Positions 1-6,928 of a stretch of 8,010 bases of DNA are shown piece after piece (position 1 is the stretch's first letter; each line of letters starts with the position of its first letter). Source of the stretch: Dongia_A sp044226685. GTDB lineage: Bacteria > Pseudomonadota > Alphaproteobacteria > Dongiales > Dongiaceae. The translations under genes were made by a program, and so were the position numbers. The stretch covers positions 1 through 8,010 of the forward strand of contig JBGAGP010000179.1 of the NCBI GenBank assembly GCA_044226685.1, written 5' to 3'. The notes under the pieces were generated by a model. That model did no database searches. It was not told the origin of the DNA and saw nothing but the letters and a program-made list of their open reading frames with translations.

Positions 1-911
1 ATCGCCTGCTTCGCCGTGGCGTAGGCGAGCTGCAAGCCTTCGCCGCCCGCCGTCGACCCGCCGGCCTCCAGCCGGTCGAGCGCGGCCTTGATCTTCTCCC
101 TGTCCTTGCCCTTGGTCGGCTCGAGCACCAGGCCGGCGGCGCCGGCATAGACCACGATCGAAACGGTGTCGTCGTCGCGCAACTGGTCGGCCAGCAGCTT
201 CATGCCGGATTTCAGGAGCGGCAGCTTGTCGGGGTCGGCCATCGAGCCGGAGACATCGACCAGGAACACCAGGTTGGCCGGCGGGCGCTCGCCCCGCGGC
301 GGCTCGTAGCCCTTGATGCCGACATGCAGCAGATAGGTCTCGCTGTTCCACGGTGTGCGCTCGACCGACGTGGTCACGCGGAACGGCGTGGCATCATCGG
401 TGGGGCCGGGATAGTCGTAGCTGAAGTAGTTGATCATCTCCTCGACCCGAACCGCGTCCCTGGGCGGCATCTGGCCGTTCAGCAGGAAGCGCCGCACATT
501 GGCATAGGCGCCGGTGTCGACGTCGATGGAGAAGGTGGAGACCGGCGCCTCGACCACCTGCTTCACGGGATAGTCGTCGATCGCGGCGTAGTTTTCGCCC
601 TCGCCCGGCAGGATCAACGCCTGCTTGATTTCGATCGGCGGCGCACTGGCGGCTGGCGGCGCATAGGCTCCGCCTTGCAAGGCATCCGCCTGCGCCACCG
701 TCGCGCCCGTCGCGGCTTGAGGCGCCGGTGCAGCGGCCGCCTCCAGTTCTTCCGTCTTGGCCTTGGTCTCGTTGCGGGGTTGGTTGCTGTTGGCAGTCTG
801 CTGCGCGATCTGCTCGGAATTGCAGCCGAACAGGACCAGGGCCGTCGACACGCCGGCGATCCAGAGTCGTGTTCCGCCCTGCCTGGACCCCGGTTGCTTA
901 GACCTTTGCAT
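1..911 (-). CDS. YfbK-type von Willebrand factor A domain lipoprotein, 3' end outside window
   Basis: About 303 codons are present and the C-terminus runs off the window at base 1. The start is the ATG at 911-909, preceded on the minus strand by a strong Shine-Dalgarno (GAGGAGGGG, complement of 919-927) seven bases away. The N-terminus has basic residues, a hydrophobic stretch (about residues 16-29) and a lipobox-like LVLFGC with C30 as the lipidation site, so it is probably an exported lipoprotein. Residues ~31-105 are Ala/Pro/Gln/Glu-rich linker. FSIDVDTGAY at 127-136 and the following RRFL...VEEMINYF...YP...PWN pattern mark the N-terminal domain characteristic of YfbK-like proteins. The VWA domain follows with a MIDAS metal site: D219-x-S221-x-S223 (DVSGSM) and T287 in GGSTAG. 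In this family a DUF3520 domain normally follows; that part is not visible. The exact role is unknown; VWA domains usually mediate metal-dependent protein binding. Family assignment is firm, function is not. Confidence 0.92.
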   Translation of the reverse strand, partial: MQRSKQPGSRQGGTRLWIAGVSTALVLFGCNSEQIAQQTANSNQPRNETKAKTEELEAAAAPAPQAATGATVAQADALQGGAYAPPAASAPPIEIKQALILPGEGENYAAIDDYPVKQVVEAPVSTFSIDVDTGAYANVRRFLLNGQMPPRDAVRVEEMINYFSYDYPGPTDDATPFRVTTSVERTPWNSETYLLHVGIKGYEPPRGERPPANLVFLVDVSGSMADPDKLPLLKSGMKLLADQLRDDDTVSIVVYAGAAGLVLEPTKGKDREKIKAALDRLEAGGSTAGGEGLQLAYATAKQA

Positions 912-1051
912 TTGGCTTCCCCTCCTCTAGAACCGTGCCGGAACGGCAGGTCCAGCGCTTATGGCCGCCTTACTGGGCGGGGCTGAGGCGCAAATGCGGC
1001 CGGACCATGGCATTTTGTTCGCTTGGGCCGACGGCTTGAGAGGTGCGTGAC

Positions 1052-1945
1052 GTGCAAGGCGAGGCAGCGAGCCTGATGCGCCAGTTCCGCCGCTACCCGG
1101 CGGCGGATTTCGCGCGCTATCGCCGCTTTGTCGTCGCCGACCACCATGTCGGCTGGGTGACGCCCGACTTCGCCCGCGAGCTGGCCGCCTACCCTCAAGT
1201 CTTCCGGCTCGATGACCAGTCAGTCATCCTGCATGACCGCTTCGCCGATGCGGCGGAGCGTGGTCGTGCAGTGGCCGAGGTGCTGAATGCCTTGCGTGAA
1301 CGTGGCCTGGTGCCGGGCTGGCGCGACGAGCTCTATCCGGTCAACCGCCGATACGACGAAGTGCCGCTGCTGCTGATGGAACGCGCGGCGACGCCCCTGT
1401 TCGGGTTGCTCAGCTACGGCGTCAACGTCAACGGTCTGGTGCGCACCAAGGAAGGCGGGCACGACGGCTGGAAGATCTGGGTGGCGCGGCGCAGCCTGAC
1501 CAAGCATGTCGATCCGGGCATGCTCGACATCGTGGTCGGCGGCGGCCTGCCGCACGGGATCTCGATCCACGACAACCTGTTGAAGGAGTGCGCCGAGGAA
1601 GCCGGCATCCCGCCCGACATCGCGCGCCGGGCGCGGCCGACCGGCCTCGTCACCATGGCGATCCCCGCCGCGGAGGGACTGCGCATCGGCCTGCAGTTCA
1701 ACTTCGACCTCGAGCTGCCGGCCGATTTCGCGCCGCGGAACACCGATGGCGAGGTGGCGGAGTTCCAGCTCTGGAGCCTGGAGCAGCTGGAGCGCAGCCT
1801 GCGCGAGGCGGATGAGTTCATGTTCGACGTGGCGCTGGTAAATCTCGACCTGCTGATCCGCCTCGGCCGCATCGGGCCGGAGGATCCGGACTATCTCGAC
1901 ATCATTGCCAATCTGCGGCCGGCCATTCCTTTCGTGCGCACATGA
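1052..1945 (+). CDS. Nudix hydrolase, DUF4743 family (upstream paralogue)
   Basis: This 297-aa protein has the two-part structure of DUF4743 proteins: an N-terminal domain (about 1-115) containing GWV (34-36) and PGW...LYPV, then a Nudix domain. The Nudix helix is KECAEEAGI at 178-186, with metal-binding glutamates E179, E182 and E183. G164 begins the box, but the usual Glu six residues on is Ile170 and the box Arg is Lys178. Family-typical blocks YGVNVNG, DLELPADF and PRNTDGEVAEF are present. Plant and yeast members (e.g. YJR142W) convert oxidised (oxo/oxy) thiamin diphosphate to the monophosphate; a similar job here is inference. The start is chosen as GTG 1052 because GAGAGG (1038-1043) sits eight bases upstream and because alignment with the downstream paralogue needs residues before ATG 1076. 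GTG 1043 and ATG 1076 are alternatives. Its stop overlaps the next start (ATGA, 1942-1945). It is probably cytoplasmic, as no signal peptide is seen. Confidence 0.9.
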   Translation: MQGEAASLMRQFRRYPAADFARYRRFVVADHHVGWVTPDFARELAAYPQVFRLDDQSVILHDRFADAAERGRAVAEVLNALRERGLVPGWRDELYPVNRRYDEVPLLLMERAATPLFGLLSYGVNVNGLVRTKEGGHDGWKIWVARRSLTKHVDPGMLDIVVGGGLPHGISIHDNLLKECAEEAGIPPDIARRARPTGLVTMAIPAAEGLRIGLQFNFDLELPADFAPRNTDGEVAEFQLWSLEQLERSLREADEFMFDVALVNLDLLIRLGRIGPEDPDYLDIIANLRPAIPFVRT

Positions 1946-2790
1946 GCCTCATCGATCACATCCACCGCTGCCAGAGCGCCGACATGGGCAAGTTCCTGCC
2001 CTGGTGCATCGGCGACGCGCGGGCCGGCTGGGTCCGGCGCGACGTGGCGGAGCGGCTGGCCGGATATCCGACCGTCTTCTCGGTGAGCGGGAACGAAGTC
2101 CGCCTGAAGCCGCACCTGGCCACCTACGATCTCCGCTCCGCCGCCGTGGGCGACGTCACCCGCGATCTCTACGAGGCCGGCATCTTCACCGGATGGCGCG
2201 GCGAATGGTTCCCGGTCCTGCAGCATTTCGGCCAGGCGCCGCTGTTGCGGCTGGAGCGCTCGGCGGTGCCGGTCTTCGGCGTGCACGGCTACGGCGTGCA
2301 CATGAACGGCTTCGTGCGCGCCGGCAGCGATATCAAGCTCTGGGTCGGCAGGCGCGCTGGCAACCGGCCGATCGAGCCCGGCAAGCTGGATCATCTGGTG
2401 GCGGGCGGCATCTCGCTCGGCCTCGGCGTCCAGGAGTGCCTGGTCAAGGAATGCGAGGAGGAGGCCTCGATCCCGGAATCCCTGGCGCGGCAGGCAAGGC
2501 CGGTGGGCGCCCTGCGCTACCGCATGGAGCACCAGGGCTGGCTGCGCAACGACACCATCTTTGCCTATGACCTGGAGCTACCCGCCGACTTCGTGCCACG
2601 CAACGCGGATGGCGAGATCGCGAGTTTCGAGCTGATGGAGCTGGACGCGGTGCGCGAGATCCTCGCCCGCGGCCAGGACTTCAAGTTCAACGTCGCGCTG
2701 GTGGTCATCGATTTCCTGATCCGCCACGGCCATATCGCGCCGGACGAAAAGGACTACAGCGATCTCGCGCTGGGCCTGTGGCGGGGCTAG
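1942..2790 (+). CDS. Nudix hydrolase, DUF4743 family (downstream paralogue)
   Basis: This 282-aa protein is homologous to the preceding gene over its full length. Shared blocks include GWV, PLL.LER.A.P.FG, YGVHMNG (118-124), KECEEEASI (169-177), DLELPADF (210-217), PRNADGE and ALVVIDFLIRHG. The Nudix box begins at G155, its helix glutamates are E170, E173 and E174, and Leu161 takes the usual Glu place as Ile does in the first copy. A four-residue insertion of the upstream copy near residue 130 is absent here. The C-terminus (FKFNVALVVIDFLIRHG) looks closer to what I remember of common alphaproteobacterial members than the upstream copy does. The ATG overlaps the previous stop codon and no Shine-Dalgarno is visible in the preceding ~20 bases, so translation is probably coupled to the upstream gene. 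Likely substrate class is oxidised thiamin diphosphate or another nucleoside-diphosphate-like compound, by family inference only. Confidence 0.92.
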   Translation: MSLIDHIHRCQSADMGKFLPWCIGDARAGWVRRDVAERLAGYPTVFSVSGNEVRLKPHLATYDLRSAAVGDVTRDLYEAGIFTGWRGEWFPVLQHFGQAPLLRLERSAVPVFGVHGYGVHMNGFVRAGSDIKLWVGRRAGNRPIEPGKLDHLVAGGISLGLGVQECLVKECEEEASIPESLARQARPVGALRYRMEHQGWLRNDTIFAYDLELPADFVPRNADGEIASFELMELDAVREILARGQDFKFNVALVVIDFLIRHGHIAPDEKDYSDLALGLWRG

Positions 2791-2799
2791 CCGCCCCGC
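2781..2799. terminator. GC hairpin between convergent genes, possible bidirectional terminator
   Basis: GCGGGGC (2781-2787) and GCCCCGC (2793-2799) form a perfect 7-bp stem with a 5-base loop that contains the stop codon of the second Nudix gene. The convergent terC stop lies at 2804-2802. No T-tract follows on either strand, so it may be a transcript-end stabilising stem rather than a classical intrinsic terminator. Confidence 0.4.
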
Positions 2800-2801
2800 G
2801 C

Positions 2802-3500
2802 CTACTGGAACAGCTGCCCGACGGTATCGACCTCGTTCATCACCTCGGCCGAGCCCCGGAAAATCATGCTGACCGCCACCCAGAGGATGACGACCAGGCC
2901 GATATAGGCGATCCAGTGATAGCGCTTGAGCAGGTTGGCGATGACGGTCGCCGCCGCGCCCATCAGTGCCACCGACAGGCCGAGCCCCAGCACGAGAACG
3001 TAGTCGCGGTGTCCTTCGGACGCCCCGGCGACGGCCAGCACGTTGTCGAGGGACATCGACACGTCGGCGATGATGATCTGGATGATCGCCTGGCGCAGCG
3101 TCTTTGCGGGCGCCGCGCCGGGCAGGGCTTCCTGCGGCTCGGCCAGTTCGACGCGCTCGTCCCGGGTCAGGTCTTGCCGCCTTCTTGCCGCTTCGCGCAG
3201 GCGCTCGCGCCGCTGGTGCATGATTTCGCGCCAGAACTTCCAGCACACCCAGAGCAGGAGGAGGCCGCCGGCGAGGGTGAGCCCGATGATAGCGAGCAAC
3301 TGCTTGGTGGTCGCGGCGAACAGGATGCGCAACACGGTGGCGGCGATGATACCGACCAGGATCGCCTTGCCGCGCTGCTCCTTGGGCAGCCCCGCCGCGG
3401 CCATGCCGACGACGATGGCATTGTCACCCGCCAGCACCAGGTCGATCATGACGATTTGGCCGAGGGCAACCAGTTCGGGCCAGAGAGCGGTCAAATCCAT
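2802..3500 (-). CDS. TerC/YjbE-family integral membrane protein, probable metal ion exporter
   Basis: The protein is 232 aa, normal for short TerC (YjbE/YkoY-like) members. It shows the two internally repeated acidic membrane motifs of the family: D20-LVLAGDN (D26, N27) and D146-VSMSLDN (D152, N153). Hydrophobic segments lie at about 10-30, 46-62, 68-88, 136-158, 167-190 and 197-214. A highly charged cytoplasmic-type loop at ~91-135 (many Arg/Glu) separates the two halves. Bacterial relatives are linked to Mn2+ export, metalation of exported enzymes, or tellurite resistance; which applies here cannot be told. The ATG at 3500-3498 follows the membrane-protein N-terminus MDLTALWPEL, and the Shine-Dalgarno is weak. 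It lies 90 bp downstream of gluQ on the same strand and may be co-transcribed. I looked for a yybP-ykoY manganese riboswitch in that gap and saw none. Confidence 0.93.
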   Translation of the reverse strand: MDLTALWPELVALGQIVMIDLVLAGDNAIVVGMAAAGLPKEQRGKAILVGIIAATVLRILFAATTKQLLAIIGLTLAGGLLLLWVCWKFWREIMHQRRERLREAARRRQDLTRDERVELAEPQEALPGAAPAKTLRQAIIQIIIADVSMSLDNVLAVAGASEGHRDYVLVLGLGLSVALMGAAATVIANLLKRYHWIAYIGLVVILWVAVSMIFRGSAEVMNEVDTVGQLFQ

Positions 3501-3590
3501 CGAACCAACGCGCGCATGGTGAAGGCGGCCCTCATATAGACGATCCGGTCAGGCGCCGCCAGACTTCAAAGCGAAGCCCACGATATCGGG

Positions 3591-4418
3591 CTAATCCGCA
3601 AATCCGGCCAGGGCACGCACGTCCGCTGCCGACCGGCCGGCTTCCCTGAGCGCCGCCAGGCTCATCGCCCCGTCGCGCTTGGACAGCCGCTCCCCCCCGG
3701 CGTTGGTCAGCAGAACATGGTGTGCGTAGTGGGGGGTATTCAAGCCCAGGACCGCCTGAATCAACCGCTGGACATGGGTCGCGTGCAGCAGATCCTCGCC
3801 GCGCGTGACCAGCGTCACATCCTGCAGGTGGTCGTCCAGGGTGACGCAGAGGTGATAGCTCGCCGGCGCATCCCGCCGCGCCAGCACCACGTCGCCAAGC
3901 ACGGAGGCGTCGACAGGAATCTCGCCCTGCCGCTCATCCGTGAAGGACAGGGGCCCGGCGCGGAGCGCCGCTTTCGCGGCGTCGAAGCGCAGGGCGTATG
4001 GATCGCCCCGGGTCATCCGCGCCTTGGCGGCGTCCGGCGCCAGGGCACGGCAGGTGCCGGGATAGATGGGTCCCTCCGGCCCGTGCGGGGCGCTGCTTGC
4101 GGCGGCGATGTCCTTGCGGCTGCAGAAGCAGGGATAGAGCAGGCCCTCCATCGCAAGCCGGTCAAGTGCCGCCTGGTAGTCCGCCAGGTGCTCGGATTGC
4201 CGGCGCACCGGCCCGTCCCAGTCGAGCCCGAGCCAGGCGAGGTCGCGCAGGATCGCCGCCTCGAACTCCGGCCGGCAGCGGGCAGGATCGATATCCTCGA
4301 TCCGCAGCAAGAATCGGCCAGCGGCGGCGCGCGCTTTGCGCCATCCAAACAAGGCTGAATGTGCGTGGCCGAGATGCAGGAGCCCGGTCGGGCTGGGGGC
4401 GAATCGGGTGACGATCAT
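3591..4418 (-). CDS. gluQ: Glutamyl-Q tRNA(Asp) synthetase
   Basis: This 275-aa protein is a truncated class I glutamyl-tRNA synthetase paralogue. It activates glutamate and attaches it to the queuosine base at position 34 of tRNA(Asp), not to the tRNA 3' end. It opens with TRFAPSPTGLLHLGHAHSAL; HLGH (15-18) is the HIGH signature and RLSKRDG (244-250) the KMSKS-like loop. LRIEDIDPAR (38-47) is the glutamate/ATP-binding block. The zinc-site ligands of the family are visible as C97-x-C99, Y119 and C123. There is no anticodon-binding C-terminal domain, and the length (~280-300 aa in relatives) is as expected for GluQRS rather than GltX. In E. coli the gene follows dksA; here it is divergent from a DNA glycosylase and upstream of terC. 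The ATG at 4418 has no clear Shine-Dalgarno but gives the canonical N-terminus. Confidence 0.96.
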   Translation of the reverse strand: MIVTRFAPSPTGLLHLGHAHSALFGWRKARAAAGRFLLRIEDIDPARCRPEFEAAILRDLAWLGLDWDGPVRRQSEHLADYQAALDRLAMEGLLYPCFCSRKDIAAASSAPHGPEGPIYPGTCRALAPDAAKARMTRGDPYALRFDAAKAALRAGPLSFTDERQGEIPVDASVLGDVVLARRDAPASYHLCVTLDDHLQDVTLVTRGEDLLHATHVQRLIQAVLGLNTPHYAHHVLLTNAGGERLSKRDGAMSLAALREAGRSAADVRALAGFAD

Positions 4419-4457
4419 GTCGACCGGCGGCTAGAGTCGGGAAAAACAGGCGAATGC

Positions 4458-5087
4458 ATGGCTAGACCTAAAGAAGATCCGGCATTGCTGCAACGCGCCC
4501 TCGCCCATCTGGGCAGGGCCGACCGCGATTTCGGCCGCGCCATCGCCGAGATCGGCCCGCCGCCGCCGCGCGGCCGGCCGGCGACCTTCATGGCGCTGCT
4601 GCACGTCATCGTGGCGCAGCAGGTCTCGACCCATGCCGCCAAGGCGATTTCCGACCGCCTCGAGGCGGCGATGGCGGCGACCGATCCCGCGGCCTTCCTG
4701 GCGCTGACCGAGGCCGACCTGAAGGCGGTCGGCTTCAGCCGGCAGAAGATGGTCTATGGCCGCGACCTGGCGAGCGCGTTCCTCGACGGCCGCCTGTCGA
4801 TCCCCAGGCTGCGCCGGCAAAGCGACGAGGAGGCGATCGCCGCGATCACGCAGATCAAGGGCCTGGGCACCTGGTCGGCCGAGGTGTTCCTGCTGTTCAA
4901 TCTGAAACGGCCCGACATCATGCCGGCGCAGGACCTGGCCCTGATCGTCGCCGCACAGCGGCTGAAGAAGCTGGCGGAACGGCCAAGCCCGAAGGAATTG
5001 CGGGCATTGGCCGAGCCCTGGCGGCCCTATCGCTCCTATGCCGCGCGGATGCTCTGGCACTACTACCGCAACGCTCCGCCCCTTTGA
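4458..5087 (+). CDS. AlkA-like HhH-GPD DNA-3-methyladenine glycosylase
   Basis: This 209-aa base-excision-repair glycosylase removes alkylated purines such as 3-methyladenine, leaving an abasic site. The HhH-GPD core is visible: IVAQQVSTHAA (51-61) in the N-terminal helices, the helix-hairpin-helix IKGLGTWSAEVFLL (133-146), and the catalytic Asp as D159 in MPAQDLAL. WRPYRSYAARMLWHYY near the C-terminus is typical of this short alphaproteobacterial AlkA-like group. It lacks the N-terminal domain of E. coli AlkA and the Ada domain, and has no Fe-S cysteine cluster, which argues against endonuclease III or MutY. The start is ATG 4458 (MARPKEDPAL). The frame stays open upstream to 4359, but that stretch overlaps gluQ antisense, and an ACAGG Shine-Dalgarno precedes 4458 by about seven bases. 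Only 39 bp separate this start from the divergent gluQ start. Confidence 0.94.
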   Translation: MARPKEDPALLQRALAHLGRADRDFGRAIAEIGPPPPRGRPATFMALLHVIVAQQVSTHAAKAISDRLEAAMAATDPAAFLALTEADLKAVGFSRQKMVYGRDLASAFLDGRLSIPRLRRQSDEEAIAAITQIKGLGTWSAEVFLLFNLKRPDIMPAQDLALIVAAQRLKKLAERPSPKELRALAEPWRPYRSYAARMLWHYYRNAPPL

Positions 5088-5243
5088 GCGGCGCCGCCCT
5101 TCCGCCCATGGCGTAGCGCCGGTTGCCGGGGAATTGTCTCAAATACCATCGATCGGCGTTTGCGCGCGGTGCGGGAAATTCGTGTGCTCAGGACTCTTGT
5201 CCATCACTTATTAAGGCATGCGAAGGTACGGTTGCTTCCATTA

Positions 5244-6827
5244 ATGGCGGATCCGGCATCTCGGGCCGAAGATTGTGGTCCGGCCATTCCGGGGGAACGC
5301 TTGCAGACTGAAGCAACCGAAGCCGGCTCAGGCATTGAAGCGGCCGTTGCCCTGCCACAGCGCCAGTGGCGGCTGCGCCTGATCCATTCCTTCCTGATCC
5401 TGGGCGGCATGGTGGTGCTGCTCGGCGCCTTCGCCTTGTCCTATCTCAACCGCAGCGTCTCGAACGACCAGTTCTCCGACCTGGCGGAGCAGAACAACGC
5501 CGCGCTGACCCAGGCCTTCGCCAACGCCGTCTGGCCAGGCTTCGAGCCGTTCCTGGTCGCGGCGAGCCATCGCAGCGGCGACGACCTTCGCCGCGACCCG
5601 ACGATGGCGGCGCTGCAGGACGCCGTGCGCCGCCTGGTCGCCGGCACCAATGCGCTCAAGATCAAGATCTACGACATCGACGGGCGCACCGTCTTTTCCA
5701 CCGACCCGAAGCAGATCGGCAGCATCGAAAGCCGGAACGACCGCTTCCTGGCGGCGCTCGCCGGTCGCATGGTGAGCAAGCTCGAGCACCGCGACAGCTT
5801 CCAGGCGGTCGATGGCGAACGCCATGATGTGTGGGTGTTGTCGAGCTACATCGCGATCCGGCCGATGGGCGAGGCAGGCGACATCGTCGGCGTCGCCGAG
5901 ACCTATGCCGATGTCAGCGCCTTCCAGGCGCAGCGCGACTATACCGGATCGCTCCTGGTCGGCACCTCGGCCATCGTCCTGCTGCTGGTCTTCGCCTTCC
6001 TCGCGGCGATCGTCTGGTTCGCCGAGCGCGCGCTGCAGCGCAAGCACGCCCACAACATCGCACTCGCCGAGCGCGCAGCCCGCGCCGACGCGGCCAGCCG
6101 CGCCAAGTCGGAATTCCTGGCCAATATGAGCCATGAGCTGCGCACGCCACTGAACGCGATCCTCGGTTTCGCCGAGCTCATCACCAACGAGATCCTGGGG
6201 CCGGTCGGCACACCGCGCTACAAGGAATATGCTGGCGACATCGAACGCTCCGGCCGCCATCTGCTCGGCATCATCAACGACGTGCTCGACCTGGTGCAGA
6301 TCGAGACCGGCCGCGCGCGGGTGAATATCGGATCGGTCGATGTCTGCGAGATCGGGCGCGACGTGGTGCGGTTGATGAGCCGCCAGGCGGCGGCGAAGAA
6401 CGTCGCCTTGCGCTTCGCCGCCAATTGCACCGCCGACCCGATCACCAGCGACGAGGGCAAGATCCGCCAGATCCTGTTCAACCTCATCTCCAATGCGCTG
6501 AAATTCACGCCGGAGGGCGGCAGCGTCACCATCGCGATCAATCATGATCCGATGGAGGGCCGCACCATCCTCCGCGTCGCCGATACCGGCATCGGCATGC
6601 GGCCGGAAGACCTGCCGGTTGCGCTGGCTTCGTTCGGCCAGATCGGCAACGCCTTCCAGCGCAACGGCCAGGGCATCGGCCTCGGCCTGCCGCTGACCCG
6701 CAAGTTCGCCGAGTTGCTGGGCGGCAGCTTCGACATCGAAAGCGCGCCCGGCAAGGGCACCACCGTGACCATCGCGCTGCTCGACCGCGCAGAAGGCCAG
6801 CAGGACGCCGTCGCGCTCCAGGCCTGA
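5244..6827 (+). CDS. Membrane sensor histidine kinase (PleC/PdhS-like HisKA + HATPase_c)
   Basis: The protein is 527 aa from ATG 5244. Order: cytoplasmic tail; TM1 about 47-67; a periplasmic sensor of ~165 residues with the PDC/Cache-like string IKIYDIDGRTVFSTDP (about 140-155); TM2 about 236-259; a short Ala/Arg/Glu-rich coiled linker without a recognisable HAMP; HisKA with phosphoacceptor H297 in MSHELRTPLNAILGF; then HATPase_c with the N box (N413, N417 in NLISNALKF), G1 box DTGIGM (D447) and G2 box GQGIGLGLPLTRKF. The HisKA segment (GPVGTPRYKEYAGDIERSGRHLL) resembles the alphaproteobacterial PleC/DivJ/PdhS type. No receiver domain is fused and no regulator gene is adjacent, so the partner is unknown. 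The start is uncertain: TTG 5160 extends the frame but that stretch is rich in rare codons, ATG 5244 has a poor Shine-Dalgarno, and TTG 5301 has GGGGGA just upstream. Confidence 0.93.
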   Translation: MADPASRAEDCGPAIPGERLQTEATEAGSGIEAAVALPQRQWRLRLIHSFLILGGMVVLLGAFALSYLNRSVSNDQFSDLAEQNNAALTQAFANAVWPGFEPFLVAASHRSGDDLRRDPTMAALQDAVRRLVAGTNALKIKIYDIDGRTVFSTDPKQIGSIESRNDRFLAALAGRMVSKLEHRDSFQAVDGERHDVWVLSSYIAIRPMGEAGDIVGVAETYADVSAFQAQRDYTGSLLVGTSAIVLLLVFAFLAAIVWFAERALQRKHAHNIALAERAARADAASRAKSEFLANMSHELRTPLNAILGFAELITNEILGPVGTPRYKEYAGDIERSGRHLLGIINDVLDLVQIETGRARVNIGSVDVCEIGRDVVRLMSRQAAAKNVALRFAANCTADPITSDEGKIRQILFNLISNALKFTPEGGSVTIAINHDPMEGRTILRVADTGIGMRPEDLPVALASFGQIGNAFQRNGQGIGLGLPLTRKFAELLGGSFDIESAPGKGTTVTIALLDRAEGQQDAVALQA

Positions 6828-6869
6828 CCGCCCGCGCCCGGGAATCATCCCCAGCCGCGAATCGTCCTC

Positions 6870-6897
6870 TTGTGCCGCCGGACCCCGCCCGTTTAGA
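6870..6897 (+). promoter_or_regulatory. Weak candidate -35/-10 for the esterase gene
   Basis: TTGTGC (6870-6875) and TTTAGA (6892-6897) are 16 bp apart in the gap between the histidine kinase and the esterase. Start of transcription would fall about 25 bases before the esterase ATG. Matches to a sigma-70 consensus are poor, so this is only a candidate. A CCCCGC/GCGGGG inverted repeat (6883-6888 and 6899-6904) overlaps it. Confidence 0.2.
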
Positions 6898-6928
6898 TGC
6901 GGGGCCCGCAGCAACCAGGACGGCCTCC

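Noticed and set aside
936..948. Small inverted repeat TGCCG-GAA-CGGCA in the VWA/Nudix divergent gap
   Set aside because: A 5-bp stem in GC-rich DNA is not significant, and no operator or promoter pattern accompanies it.
324..986. A 220-codon plus-strand open frame at the left end
   Set aside because: It is antisense to the VWA lipoprotein, which has a start, Shine-Dalgarno, lipobox and MIDAS motif.
3489..3515. Eight-codon minus-strand mini-ORF (MRALVRWI) overlapping the terC start
   Set aside because: It has no Shine-Dalgarno and could easily arise by chance; there is no sign of a regulatory leader peptide.
2778..3539. A 253-codon plus-strand open frame
   Set aside because: It lies opposite terC, whose TM segments and D-x5-DN motifs are real. 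The plus-strand product is hydrophilic His/Asp/Gln-rich shadow sequence.
3501..3590. Possible manganese (yybP-ykoY) riboswitch in front of terC
   Set aside because: I looked for the conserved loops and paired elements in the 90-bp gap and did not find them. Only a weak imperfect stem (GCCC/GGGC around CGATATCG) is present.
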